Below the pieces are notes generated by a model. It had not been told where the DNA came from, made no database searches, and saw only the letters and a list, made by a program, of their open reading frames with translations. The position numbers and the translations under genes were made by a program. A stretch of DNA of 64,000 nucleotides from Holophagales bacterium. GTDB taxonomy: Bacteria > Acidobacteriota > Thermoanaerobaculia > Multivoradales > JAGPDF01. The stretch is taken from positions 1,767,501 to 1,831,500 of the forward strand of contig CP064972.1 of the NCBI GenBank assembly GCA_016699405.1. The letters run 5' to 3'. Positions 46,979 to 55,233 of this stretch are shown here, piece by piece (the first letter of the stretch is position 1; each line of letters begins with the position of its first letter).

Positions 46979-48334
46979 ATGCCTCGGGGCCGCGCCTCCC
47001 GCCTGCCGACCAGCCTGCTCGGCGTGACCGTGCTGCTCGGGGTCTTTCTCCTCCTCGACATCGGGCTCTTCGCCTGGCTGATCTTCCGTTCCCTCTCGCA
47101 GAAGGAGATCGAACGGGTGCTCCTCGAGACGCGACAGGAGGCCGAGGGGCTGGCCGGGAAGATCGCGGGTCGCGCCGAGGTGGCCGGCGACCTGTTCACC
47201 GCGGTGGCCGTCGAGAACGAGACCCAGACCTACATCGACTCGATGCTCCGCCAGCGTGAGCTGGTCGAGACGGTCGAAGTGCGCGACCGGCACGGTGTGC
47301 TGGTGGCGCGCGGTCGCAGCCAGCTGGTGCTGCCGCAGCCGGAGCCGGCGAGTGCCTCGACCGAGACGCCCGGGCGCCTGCCGTCGATCGAGACGCGAAG
47401 TGTCGAGCGCCACAGCACCTACGAAGTGTCGGTGCCGATCTCGAACCTCGGCGTGCTGCGTCTGGGGCTGAGCACCGAAGAGATGGGACGCCGAATCGAA
47501 GTGCTGCGCGGCGACCTGTTGCGCCAGGCCGGAGCGGTGGGTCTCGCGACGATCGTCCTGCTCGGGCTGGCATACGCCCTCATCCGCCACCTCATCGAGC
47601 GCGGCCGTCAGTTGGAGGCCCAGGCGGCGGAGGCCGAACGGCTCGCCGAGCTCGGGGCACTCGCCGCCGGTCTGGCGCACGAGATCCGCAATCCGCTGAA
47701 CTCGCTGTCGCTCAACATGCAGTTGCTCGAGGAAGAGCTGCCGGCCGCCGAGCGCGCCGGCCACCACCGGCGTCTGCTGGCGATCACCCGATCGGAGATC
47801 GGCCGGCTCGACCGGCTGGTCTCCGACTTCCTCGCCTATGCCCGGCCTCGTCCGCTGCGGCTCGAGCAACGCGCGGCGATCAGCCTGTTGCAGGAGGCCG
47901 GAGCGATCCTCCTGCCGGAGATCCAGGCCCGCGGCGGCGAGCTCGTCGTCGACGACCAGGCGAGCGGGGCGGTCGTCGCGGTCGATACGGAGCAGATCGC
48001 CCAGCTCCTGCTCAACCTCGGTCGCAACGCTGTCCTCGCCACCGAGGGGACGGGGCGACCGCCACGGGTCCAGCTCGTGGCCCGGCGCGAGGCCGCGGGT
48101 CTGGCGCTCGACGTGAGTGACAACGGCTGCGGGGTGCCGCCGAGCGAGCGCGAGAAGGTCTTCGATCTCTTCTATTCGACGCGCAAGGGCGGCACCGGCC
48201 TCGGCCTGACCATCGCCCGGCGCATCGCGCGCGCCCACGGTGGCGAGATTCGAGTCGCCGACAATGCCGCAGGCGGAGCGACCTTCTCGCTCGCCCTGCC
48301 GCTGCCTCACCAGGGAGGCAGCGTCTCCTCGTAG
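46979..48334 (+). CDS. membrane sensor histidine kinase (NtrB/AtoS-like)
   Basis: A 451-residue kinase. Two membrane helices (about 15-38 and 180-200) bracket a periplasmic sensor of some 140 residues. His234 is in GLAHEIRNPLNSLS; the ATPase boxes NLGRNAVLA, DNGCGVP, FYSTRKGGTGLGL are complete. Such kinases usually pair with a sigma54 response regulator, but none is adjacent, so it is an orphan. The ATG at 46979 is favoured over upstream TTG because the first helix follows directly. The end overlaps the convergent thioesterase gene by 28 bases. Confidence 0.9.
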   Translation: MPRGRASRLPTSLLGVTVLLGVFLLLDIGLFAWLIFRSLSQKEIERVLLETRQEAEGLAGKIAGRAEVAGDLFTAVAVENETQTYIDSMLRQRELVETVEVRDRHGVLVARGRSQLVLPQPEPASASTETPGRLPSIETRSVERHSTYEVSVPISNLGVLRLGLSTEEMGRRIEVLRGDLLRQAGAVGLATIVLLGLAYALIRHLIERGRQLEAQAAEAERLAELGALAAGLAHEIRNPLNSLSLNMQLLEEELPAAERAGHHRRLLAITRSEIGRLDRLVSDFLAYARPRPLRLEQRAAISLLQEAGAILLPEIQARGGELVVDDQASGAVVAVDTEQIAQLLLNLGRNAVLATEGTGRPPRVQLVARREAAGLALDVSDNGCGVPPSEREKVFDLFYSTRKGGTGLGLTIARRIARAHGGEIRVADNAAGGATFSLALPLPHQGGSVSS

Positions 48335-48771
48335 GCGCGGATCGCGGCGAGCAGCTCGTGGACGCGCGTCGGCCAGCCGAGCAGCAGGCCCCGCGGGCCG
48401 ACGAGCGCCTGAACGGTGCGGCCGGTCGCCAGCAGCTCGCCGTCGGGAAGGCGAGAGACCCGGTAGCGGAAGGCCACGACCCGCCGCGCGTCCTCGGCCA
48501 GCCGCACGTCGATGGCGACGCGGTCGCCGAGACGAGCGCTCTTGCGGTAGTCGACGGCGAGCTCGAGCACCGGAGCGACGTAGCCCTGGGCGAGCTCGTC
48601 GACCAGCCGGAAACCGAACGCCTCCGCGTAGCGGTTGCGCGCCGCTTCCATCCAATCCACGTAGTGTCCGTGCCAGACCACGCCGTAGGCGTCGACCTCA
48701 CGAAAGCGCACGTCGAGCGTCGTGCGGTCGGGACGCGGGGGCGGCTCTTCGCCGGTCGACGGCGGTCTCAA
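48307..48771 (-). CDS. acyl-CoA thioesterase (YbgC/4-hydroxybenzoyl-CoA type hotdog)
   Basis: A 154-residue hotdog-fold protein with the signature REVDAYGVVWHGHYVDWMEAARNRY; the Asp of DAYGVVWHG is the usual catalytic residue. Length matches the YbgC/FadM family (about 135-155). Substrate is unknown, probably an acyl-CoA. It is preceded by the zinc-ribbon microprotein gene, from which it is four bases away. Confidence 0.9.
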   Translation of the reverse strand: MRPPSTGEEPPPRPDRTTLDVRFREVDAYGVVWHGHYVDWMEAARNRYAEAFGFRLVDELAQGYVAPVLELAVDYRKSARLGDRVAIDVRLAEDARRVVAFRYRVSRLPDGELLATGRTVQALVGPRGLLLGWPTRVHELLAAIRAYEETLPPW

Positions 48772-48775
48772 CGCG

Positions 48776-48952
48776 TCAGCGTCCTCCGCGTTCGCCGGAG
48801 AGCGCGTCGAACTCCTCCTCGGTGGCGAACTGCTCGGGATCGTCGTTGCCGCACACCTGGCAGAGCGCCTCGGTCAACTGGTCCTCTTCCCACTCGAAGA
48901 CGTAGCAGGGCGTCTCGCAATTCAGGCAGATGAGGTAGTCGGGGCTGGCCAT
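48776..48952 (-). CDS. zinc-ribbon microprotein (58 residues)
   Basis: A small gene whose ATG at 48952 is preceded by AAAGGAGGGC, a very strong Shine-Dalgarno. The product begins MASPDYLICLNCETPCYVF and has a second CxxC in ALCQVCGNDDPEQFAT. The pattern CLNC plus CQVC is a zinc ribbon; the rest is acidic. It ends four bases before the thioesterase start. The function is unknown. A longer frame on the same strand (48768-49013) is a shadow, because it reads Arg-rich low-complexity sequence. Confidence 0.85.
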   Translation of the reverse strand: MASPDYLICLNCETPCYVFEWEEDQLTEALCQVCGNDDPEQFATEEEFDALSGERGGR

Positions 48953-49009
48953 GGCGCCCTCCTTTCACCAGCGGTGGCAGATCCAGTATGACCGGGGTGG
49001 CCTCTGGGC

Positions 49010-49891
49010 TCAACCGCGCCGAGGCGGGACGCCGGACAGCGGATGGCGCGCCCTGAAGTCGGCGAGAGCGGCGGCCACCTCACCGCTCGCTTCCCAGTGC
49101 GGCAGGTGGGCGGCCCCGGAGAATCGATAGAGATGGCCGGCGGGCAGTGCGCGCGCCATCGCCTCGCCGACCGACACGTCGAAGATGCCGTCGTCCTCGC
49201 CCCAGAGCAGGGCCGTCGGCATCGTGAGTCGCGCGAGGTCGTCGGCACCAAAGGCGTCTTCTTCGCGCAGCGTGCCCAGAAGATGGCGGACGGCCGGGGT
49301 GCCGTAGAGCGCCGCGATCGGACCGGGGAAGCGGGTGAGCGGCCAGGGGGGGCGGGCGAACAGCGCCGCCAGGGTGTGGGGGACGTCCTCCGGCCCCGCG
49401 ACGCGGACGGCGCGGGCGGCGCGCTCCCAGTCCTGGTCGCGATACCCGCCGGGGGCGAGCAAGACGAGGCGGGACACGCATTCGGGATGCGCCAGGGCCA
49501 GCCGGATCGCCGTCCAGCCGCCGAGGCTGGTGCCGCCGAGAGTCACCGCTCGCCCGGGAAAGAGGCGGGCGACGAGCTCGTGGACGATCTCGGCGCCGTC
49601 GGCAACTGCCAGGGCCGGTCGCGGACCGACCGTCCCGCCCACCTCGGAAAGCTCGGGCAGCAGCAGGCGGGCGGTCCGCCGGAGACGCGGCACGAGCGGC
49701 AGCCAGGAGGCCGCGGTGGCGGCGAGGCCGTGGAGGAGGACCCACGGCTCGGCGTCGCGCGGTCCGAGGTCGTGCACGAGGAGCGAGAAGTCGCCGATCG
49801 TCAGCCGTCGGTCGCGCGAGCCCAGCGCGCCGAAGGCGGCTCGGGTGAAGAGGCGGGGAAGGCGGGCGGCGAGCCCGGCGACGGCAGGCAC
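49010..49891 (-). CDS. alpha/beta hydrolase
   Basis: A 293-residue hydrolase with nucleophile motif GGTSLGG, an acid at LWGEDDGIFD and a His at GAAHLPHW. The oxyanion region is WVLLHGLAATAASW. It resembles proline iminopeptidase/lipase-like members, but the substrate is unknown. There is no signal peptide. It is divergent from rplU. Confidence 0.88.
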   Translation of the reverse strand: MPAVAGLAARLPRLFTRAAFGALGSRDRRLTIGDFSLLVHDLGPRDAEPWVLLHGLAATAASWLPLVPRLRRTARLLLPELSEVGGTVGPRPALAVADGAEIVHELVARLFPGRAVTLGGTSLGGWTAIRLALAHPECVSRLVLLAPGGYRDQDWERAARAVRVAGPEDVPHTLAALFARPPWPLTRFPGPIAALYGTPAVRHLLGTLREEDAFGADDLARLTMPTALLWGEDDGIFDVSVGEAMARALPAGHLYRFSGAAHLPHWEASGEVAAALADFRARHPLSGVPPRRG

Positions 49892-49934
49892 GGCGGTGAC
49901 GCTACCACTCGTGCCGCTGGCGGCCGCGGGCGGT

Positions 49935-49963
49935 TTGACCGCCGCCGACCCCCGTGCTAGATT
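49935..49963 (+). promoter_or_regulatory. housekeeping promoter of the rplU operon
   Basis: TTGACC, 17 bases, TAGATT: a good sigma70-type promoter (5 of 6 at -35, 4 of 6 at -10, optimal spacing), 41 bases before the rplU ATG. Confidence 0.75.
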
Positions 49964-50004
49964 CGGCGTTCCGCGCTTCGCGCGATGGCCAGGACGGAGT
50001 GTCT

Positions 50005-50316
50005 ATGTACGCTGTAATCGAAACTGGGGGCAAGCAATACCGCGTCGAGCCCGGCGCGATCCTCGATGTCGAGCGCGAGGTCGTGCCGCAGGAGTCGCGC
50101 GTGGTCTTCGACCGGGTTCTGATGATCGCCGGCGACGGGGCGACCCGCCTCGGCAACCCGACTCTCGCCGGCGCCCAGGTGCGGGCCCGCCTGCTCGGCG
50201 AGGTGCGCGGACCCAAGGTCCGGATCTTCAAGCACAAGCGCCGCAAGCAGTATCAGCGCAATGCCGGTCACCGGCAGGACTACCTGCGGGTCAAGATCGA
50301 GGAGATCGCCCTCTAA
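50005..50316 (+). CDS. rplU: 50S ribosomal protein L21
   Basis: A 103-residue L21 of normal length: MYAVIETGGKQYRVEPG at the start and KVRIFKHKRRKQYQRNAGHRQ before the end. It binds 23S rRNA in the large subunit. First gene of rplU-rpmA-obg-nadD-rsfS, with a clear promoter upstream. Confidence 0.98.
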   Translation: MYAVIETGGKQYRVEPGAILDVEREVVPQESRVVFDRVLMIAGDGATRLGNPTLAGAQVRARLLGEVRGPKVRIFKHKRRKQYQRNAGHRQDYLRVKIEEIAL

Positions 50317-50335
50317 TCGGGCGACGGAGCACGCG

Positions 50336-50593
50336 ATGGCTCATAAGAAAGGTCAAGGTTCCACTCGCAACGGGCGTGACTCGAACGCTCAGCGCCTCGG
50401 CATCAAGGCGTTCGGCGGCGAGACGGTCACCGGCGGTTCGATCATCGTCCGGCAGCGCGGCACCCGCTTCCAGCCGGGTCGCAACGTCGGCCAGGGCAAG
50501 GACGACACGCTGTTCGCGATGGTCCCGGGCACGGTCCAGTTCCAGGACAAGGGCCGCCAGGGTAAGTTCGTTCACATCCTCCCGCAGGAGTAG
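50336..50593 (+). CDS. rpmA: 50S ribosomal protein L27
   Basis: An 85-residue L27: MAHKKGQGSTRNGRDSNAQR, GTRFQPGRNVGQGKDDTLFA. The N-terminus lacks the cleavable extension seen in Firmicutes. It sits near the peptidyl-transferase centre. It lies 19 bases after rplU. Confidence 0.98.
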   Translation: MAHKKGQGSTRNGRDSNAQRLGIKAFGGETVTGGSIIVRQRGTRFQPGRNVGQGKDDTLFAMVPGTVQFQDKGRQGKFVHILPQE

Positions 50594-50601
50594 CCCGGGC
50601 T

Positions 50602-50621
50602 CGACCGGTCTCAGCCGGTCG
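50602..50621. other. hairpin between rpmA and obg
   Basis: CGACCGG, loop TCTCAG, CCGGTCG. The seven-base stem lies just before the TTG start of obg, which has no clear Shine-Dalgarno. It may act as an attenuator that lowers Obg relative to the ribosomal proteins (inference). Confidence 0.45.
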
Positions 50622-50632
50622 CGGGCTTCCCG

Positions 50633-51667
50633 TTGATCTTCCTCGACGAAGCCGCTCTCCACGTCCGCGCTGGGCGTGGTGGCAGCGGCTGTGTCGCATT
50701 CCGGCGCGAGAAGTTCGTGCCGAAGGGTGGCCCCTCCGGCGGTGACGGTGGAGCCGGGGGCTCCGTGCACCTGGTCGGCCACCAGCGGCTCAACACTCTC
50801 TACCACCTGCAGTTCCAGTCGATCTACCCGGCCGAGCGCGGTCAGCACGGCAAGGGCGCCGATCGCACCGGGCACTCCGGGGCGGATCTCGAAATTCCGG
50901 TCCCTCTCGGCACCCAGGCGCGGGACGCCGAAACCGGCGAGCTCCTCGGCGAGATCGTCACCGACGGTCAGCGCCTGACGGTGGCCAAAGGGGGGCGCGG
51001 CGGCAAGGGCAACGCGCACTTCGCCACCGCCACCAACCGGGCGCCGCGCTTCGCCCAGCCGGGCGAAGAAGGGGAGGAGCGTCGACTGCGGCTGGAGCTC
51101 AAGCTGCTCGCCGACGTCGGGGTGGTCGGCCTGCCGAATGCCGGCAAATCGACGCTCATCGGCGTCGTCTCGGCGGCGCGTCCGAAGATCGCCGACTACC
51201 CGTTCACCACCCTCATCCCGCAGCTCGGGGTCGTCGCCGAAGGGCCGCTCGAGACGCCGTTCGTCATCGCCGACCTCCCGGGGCTGATCGCCGGCGCGGC
51301 GCAGGGGGCCGGCCTGGGGATCCAGTTCCTCAAGCATGTCGAGCGCTGTCGCGTGCTCGTCCACGTCGTCGAGCTGTCGAGCGACGCCGAGGACGGCGGC
51401 GATGCGCGCGCCGATCTCGAGACGGTCGAGCGCGAGCTCGCAGCCTTCGACCCGGCGCTGCTCCAGCGGCAGCGGGTGCTCGTCGCCAGCAAGGCGGACG
51501 TGGCGCTCGACTCGCGTCGCCAGGCGCTCGTTCGCGCCGCGGCGGAGAAGGGATTGCCGTACCTGGAGATCAGCTCGGCGACGCGCGCCGGCATCCGCGA
51601 GCTGGTCGGTCATCTCGCTCGCTGTCTCGCGACGACGACCGGGCCGGACGCGTCGGGCGGGCAATGA
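50633..51667 (+). CDS. obg: Obg-family GTPase
   Basis: A 344-residue GTPase. The glycine-rich Obg fold is at 1-158 (REKFVPKGGPSGGDGG). The G domain has G1 GLPNAGKST, G3 DLPGLI and the NKxD position as ASKAD. It helps 50S assembly and stress control. The TTG start is set by the Obg N-terminus (MIFLDEAALHVRAG). The C-terminal OCT domain is absent. Confidence 0.97.
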   Translation: MIFLDEAALHVRAGRGGSGCVAFRREKFVPKGGPSGGDGGAGGSVHLVGHQRLNTLYHLQFQSIYPAERGQHGKGADRTGHSGADLEIPVPLGTQARDAETGELLGEIVTDGQRLTVAKGGRGGKGNAHFATATNRAPRFAQPGEEGEERRLRLELKLLADVGVVGLPNAGKSTLIGVVSAARPKIADYPFTTLIPQLGVVAEGPLETPFVIADLPGLIAGAAQGAGLGIQFLKHVERCRVLVHVVELSSDAEDGGDARADLETVERELAAFDPALLQRQRVLVASKADVALDSRRQALVRAAAEKGLPYLEISSATRAGIRELVGHLARCLATTTGPDASGGQ

Positions 51668-52311
51668 GCGGAAGACAGGCCGACCGGCTCCCCGAGACGC
51701 TGTTGCGGGTCGGTCTCCTGGGCGGGAGCTTCGATCCGGTCCACAGCGGCCACGTGGCGTTCGCCCAGGCGGCACGTGCCGCACTCGCGCTCGACCGGGT
51801 GCTGTTCCTTCCCACCGCGCAGCCGCCGCACAAGCCGGGTCGCAAGTTCGCCCCGCCGCTCCATCGCTACGTGATGGTCGAGTTGGCGTTGCTCGGCGAG
51901 GAGGGGCTCTTCGCCTCGCCGGTGGAATGGACGCCGGGACGGAGCGCCTACACCGTCGAGACGGTCGAGCGACTCGCCGCCGAGCATCCGAGCTGGCGGC
52001 TCGTGTTGCTCATCGGCGCCGACTCGTTCGGCGACCTGCCGACCTGGCGGCGCTGGACCGACCTCGTGGCGCAGGTCGAGATCGCCGTGGCGGTGCGTCC
52101 GGGCTGGGATCTGCAGAGCCTGCGCAGCGCCGCGCCCGACGAGCTTCGCACCGCGGTCGATGTCGGTCGCGTCCACTTTCTCGCCAACAGCCCCGTGGGC
52201 CTCTCCTCGACCGAGCTGCGCAGCGCGCTCGAACGCGGGGAGCCGCTGCCGCCGGGCTCACTTCCTCCGCGGGTGCTAGACTACGCATGCAAGTACAACC
52301 TCTATCGATGA
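51664..52311 (+). CDS. nadD: nicotinate-nucleotide adenylyltransferase
   Basis: A 215-residue enzyme that adenylates nicotinate mononucleotide in NAD synthesis. GGSFDPVHSGH holds the HxGH nucleotidyltransferase motif, and SSTELRSALERGE is the C-terminal signature. The ATG overlaps the obg stop (ATGA). Its product feeds the split NadE at 5878-7547. Confidence 0.97.
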   Translation: MSGRQADRLPETLLRVGLLGGSFDPVHSGHVAFAQAARAALALDRVLFLPTAQPPHKPGRKFAPPLHRYVMVELALLGEEGLFASPVEWTPGRSAYTVETVERLAAEHPSWRLVLLIGADSFGDLPTWRRWTDLVAQVEIAVAVRPGWDLQSLRSAAPDELRTAVDVGRVHFLANSPVGLSSTELRSALERGEPLPPGSLPPRVLDYACKYNLYR

Positions 52312-52682
52312 GCGCCGGCGACCGTCCGATTCTCGACACCCGCGACCGAGTGCGGTACGCCGTCGCCGCGGCGCTCGACATCAAGGCCGTCGACCTGCGG
52401 GTGCGTCACCTCGCCCCGGTCACCGACTTCGTCGACTACTTCGTCGTCTGCAGTGCCACGAACGAGCGGCAGGCGCAGGCGATCGCCGACAACGTGGAAG
52501 AGCGATTGCGCGAGCAGGGTGCCCGGCCGCTGCACGTCGAGGGCTACCCGCACGGCCAGTGGATCCTGGTCGACTACGGCGACCTGATCCTCCACGTCTT
52601 CCTCGAGGAGCGGCGGCACTACTACGCGCTCGAGCGGCTCTGGGCCGACAGCCCGGACGTCACCGCCGAATTCGCCGCGTGA
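52308..52682 (+). CDS. rsfS: ribosomal silencing factor RsfS
   Basis: A 124-residue RsfS/Iojap protein that blocks subunit joining by binding L14. Landmarks are APVTDFVDYFVVCSATNERQ and WILVDYGDLILHVF. The ATG overlaps the nadD stop (ATGA); an in-frame ATG 21 bases earlier is possible. The next gene starts inside its stop codon. Confidence 0.96.
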   Translation: MSAGDRPILDTRDRVRYAVAAALDIKAVDLRVRHLAPVTDFVDYFVVCSATNERQAQAIADNVEERLREQGARPLHVEGYPHGQWILVDYGDLILHVFLEERRHYYALERLWADSPDVTAEFAA

Positions 52683-53596
52683 GCGGGCGCGTCGACGCGC
52701 TCGACCGTCTCGTCGCGGGCTCTCCGTCGCTGGCGGCGCAACGCTCGGCGTTGTTGCGCGCGGCGTCCTCTTCGGCTCCCGTTCTGATCCTCGGCCAGCC
52801 CGGAACCGGCCGCACCTCGCTCGCGCGCGCCCTGCACGCCGCGAGCCCGCGCGGCACGAAGCCGCTCGTCGAAGTCGACCCGGCCGGCATCCCGGCGGCG
52901 CTCTTCGAGAGCGAGCTCTTCGGTCATCGTGCCGGGGCCTTCACCGGTGCGGTCGAGACGCGCACCGGCCGGGTGTCCGCGGCCGAACGGGGATCGCTCC
53001 TCCTCGACCCGATCGAGGAGCTGCCGCTCGCCGTCCAACCGAAGCTGCTGCGGCTGCTCGCCGAGCATCTCTTCGCGCCGCTCGGCGGCGCCGAGCGCAC
53101 GGCCGACGTGCGCTTCCTCGCGGTGGGGCCGCACGACCTGGTGGAGCGGGTGGAGCGCGGGAGCTTTCGCCGCGACCTTTATCACCGCCTGGAGGTGTTG
53201 CGCATCGAGCTGCCGGCGCTCGCCGAGCGAGGCGCCGATCTTCCGGCGCTCGCCGCGGCCATCCTCGGCGACCTCGGCGAGCGCTTCGGCCGCCCCGGCC
53301 TGCATCTCGCCGCGACCTCGCTCGCCTGGATGACCCGCTACGCCTGGCCGGGGAACCTGCGCGAGCTGCGCAACCTGCTCGAGCGCGAAGTCGTGCTCGC
53401 CGACGGCACCGAGATCGCCCCGCAGGCTCCGGTCGATGCGCGACATGCCCCGCCCCGAGCGCTCGCCGTGCTCGAACGCGAGGCGATCCTCCGTGCGCTC
53501 GCCCACACGCGCGGGCGCCAGGGCGAGGCCGCCGGGCTTCTCGGGATCAGCCGCAAGGCGCTCTGGGCCAAACGGCGCCGCCTGGGGATTCCATGA
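52679..53596 (+). CDS. sigma54-activator-like AAA+ protein with degenerate Walker motifs
   Basis: A 305-residue protein with the sigma54-interaction AAA+ fold and a C-terminal Fis-type helix-turn-helix (QGEAAGLLGISRKALWAKRR), but no sensor domain. GAFTGA is intact (86-91). The Walker A lysine is Arg45 (GQPGTGRTS), and the Walker B glutamate is replaced (LLLDPIEE, Pro111), so ATP hydrolysis is doubtful. The R-finger region YAWPGNLRELRNLLE is kept. GTG overlaps the rsfS stop. It may be an inactive antagonist, or a regulator using DNA binding only (inference). Confidence 0.85.
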   Translation: MSGRVDALDRLVAGSPSLAAQRSALLRAASSSAPVLILGQPGTGRTSLARALHAASPRGTKPLVEVDPAGIPAALFESELFGHRAGAFTGAVETRTGRVSAAERGSLLLDPIEELPLAVQPKLLRLLAEHLFAPLGGAERTADVRFLAVGPHDLVERVERGSFRRDLYHRLEVLRIELPALAERGADLPALAAAILGDLGERFGRPGLHLAATSLAWMTRYAWPGNLRELRNLLEREVVLADGTEIAPQAPVDARHAPPRALAVLEREAILRALAHTRGRQGEAAGLLGISRKALWAKRRRLGIP

Positions 53597-54018
53597 CTCG
53601 CCGTCCGCCCGCTGCCGAACCCGCCCGTCCGCTTCATGCCGTTCTGAGCCCGGAGGAGCGCCGCGCGCTCTTCGCCGAAGGGATCGCCCACTTCGACCGT
53701 GGCGAGCACTTCGAGGCACACGAGCGGTTCGAGGAGATCTGGCGCTCGAGCCGACCCGAGCCGCGCGATCTCTTCCAGGGGCTGGTGCTGGTCGCCGCGG
53801 GGTTCCATCACCTGTGGGTGCGGCGGCGGCCGGACGTCGCCCAGCGCGTGCTACGCCGCGCGGTGTTTCGCCTCGAGCGCTGCGGCGGCGTGGGCTGCGG
53901 CGTCGATCTCGACGCCTTGCTCGTCGCGCTCGCCGCCTGGGATCGTCACCTCGACGGCGAGAGCCCGGAGCCAGCGACGCCGTTCATCCCCCTCGGGGAC
54001 CCGGCGCGCTTCGGGTGA
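53593..54018 (+). CDS. DUF309 protein
   Basis: A 141-residue protein with the DUF309 signature HFDRGEHFEAHERFEEIW and GLVLVAAGFHHL. The ATG overlaps the stop of the AAA+ gene (ATGA), placing it at the end of the rplU operon. The family has no assigned function. Three conserved His and several Glu suggest a metal site (inference). Confidence 0.9.
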   Translation: MTRRPPAAEPARPLHAVLSPEERRALFAEGIAHFDRGEHFEAHERFEEIWRSSRPEPRDLFQGLVLVAAGFHHLWVRRRPDVAQRVLRRAVFRLERCGGVGCGVDLDALLVALAAWDRHLDGESPEPATPFIPLGDPARFG

Positions 54019-54034
54019 GCGCCGCCGGCTCGCC

Positions 54035-54391
54035 TCAGGGGCAGGAGGCGAACGCGCCGGCGTCGGTCACCGCTGACGAGGCGTGGCCGAGCGGGTTGGC
54101 ATAAGTGCGCACGATGCCGCTCACCCGGTCCTTCACGGTGAGCGTCCAGGCGACATCGGTGGTCCCGGCGGCGTAGACCCAGCGGTGTCCGTTGACGCCG
54201 CAGCCGTCGAGCACCTTGACCTGCAACTCCCAGTTGGCCGGCGAGAAGAACCAGAAGAGCCCGGAGTCGCCGGAGCGCGCCTCGGCCACCTGGCCGACGC
54301 CGTCGTGCCCTGCGTGGTCGTGCCAGGCCACCTCCGCCTCGAACCGTCCGCCACCGAGACAGAGGCGGGAGGAGGAAGGCTCGCAACCGCC
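54035..54391 (-). repeat. four-Cys domain, copy 3
   Basis: The C-terminal 118 residues of the esterase. Landmarks: CL, RFEAEVAW, SGLFWFF, VKVLDGCGVN, WVYAAGTTDV, NPLGHASSAVTD and terminal CP. It is closest to copy 1. Confidence 0.85.
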
Positions 54392-55081
54392 CGCGGTCGC
54401 GCGTCGCTGCGCCAGGAGGAAGCGGAAGCCGTCGGGCAGCGTCGTCGGCGGCCAGGTGTTGTGGTCGTAGCCGGCGACCGCCTCGCTCTCCCAGCGGATG
54501 CCGAGGCGGTCGAAGACCTGGCCGAGCACGGCGAGGTACGGATAGTTCGGATCGGCCTTGCCGTAGTAGAGCCGGATCGGCGGCACGTAGTCCGGGTCGG
54601 CCGGCGCGAGCAGTTGCCGGTACGGTGCGCCAAGCGTGAACACCGCGCTGAACCGCCCGCGCGTGCCATACGCCAGGACGTAGGCGAAGGCGCCGCCGGC
54701 GGAGTGGCCCGAGAGGGAGATACGCGCCGGATCGACGGCGACGATCTCCTTCGTGCGGGCGATCCCTTCGTCGATCGCCGCGTCGTCGGCGCCGACGCCG
54801 AAGCCGGTCGTCGAGATCGCGCGCGGCAGCAGGAGGACGCAACCGACCTCCTCGGCCACCGGTTCGAGGTCGTCCTGCCAGCCTTCGGGGTGATAGCCCG
54901 CGCCGTGCAGGAAGACCACCAGCGGGGCCGGCGCGGGTCCGACGTAGGTCGAGGGAACATACACCCAGGCGTCGGTGTGGCTCGCCGGGAGGTCGACGTG
55001 CGTCCACCCCACGGCGGCGCCCGGCGCCGGGAGGGCGAGCAGGCCGAGCCCGACCGACAGTGCCATCGAGGTCCGAAGCAT
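54035..55081 (-). CDS. secreted PHB-depolymerase-like esterase with C-terminal four-Cys domain
   Basis: A 348-residue exported protein (signal peptide LSVGLGLLALPAPGAA). The catalytic domain (about 25-225) has an oxyanion region VVFLHGAGYHPEGW and nucleophile SGHSAGGAFAY, as in LpqC/feruloyl-esterase-like enzymes. The C-terminal about 118 residues are the recurrent four-Cys domain (SGLFWFFSPANWELQVKVLDGC, ending AFASCP). The domain is therefore attached to an enzyme, which suggests a targeting or stabilising role. Substrate unknown. Confidence 0.87.
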   Translation of the reverse strand: MLRTSMALSVGLGLLALPAPGAAVGWTHVDLPASHTDAWVYVPSTYVGPAPAPLVVFLHGAGYHPEGWQDDLEPVAEEVGCVLLLPRAISTTGFGVGADDAAIDEGIARTKEIVAVDPARISLSGHSAGGAFAYVLAYGTRGRFSAVFTLGAPYRQLLAPADPDYVPPIRLYYGKADPNYPYLAVLGQVFDRLGIRWESEAVAGYDHNTWPPTTLPDGFRFLLAQRRATAGGCEPSSSRLCLGGGRFEAEVAWHDHAGHDGVGQVAEARSGDSGLFWFFSPANWELQVKVLDGCGVNGHRWVYAAGTTDVAWTLTVKDRVSGIVRTYANPLGHASSAVTDAGAFASCP

Positions 55082-55233
55082 GGCGGGGAGTATAGCGACC
55101 GCCGCCGAGCGCGCGGGTGAGGGGGAGCGCCCGGGCTCGAGCGAGGGAGCCGATCTCGTCGCTGCGCACCGGCGAGCGCGCGCGAGCGGGCCCTCGCGTG
55201 GGACGCCGTCGTCGGCGAACGGCCGTTCCGACC

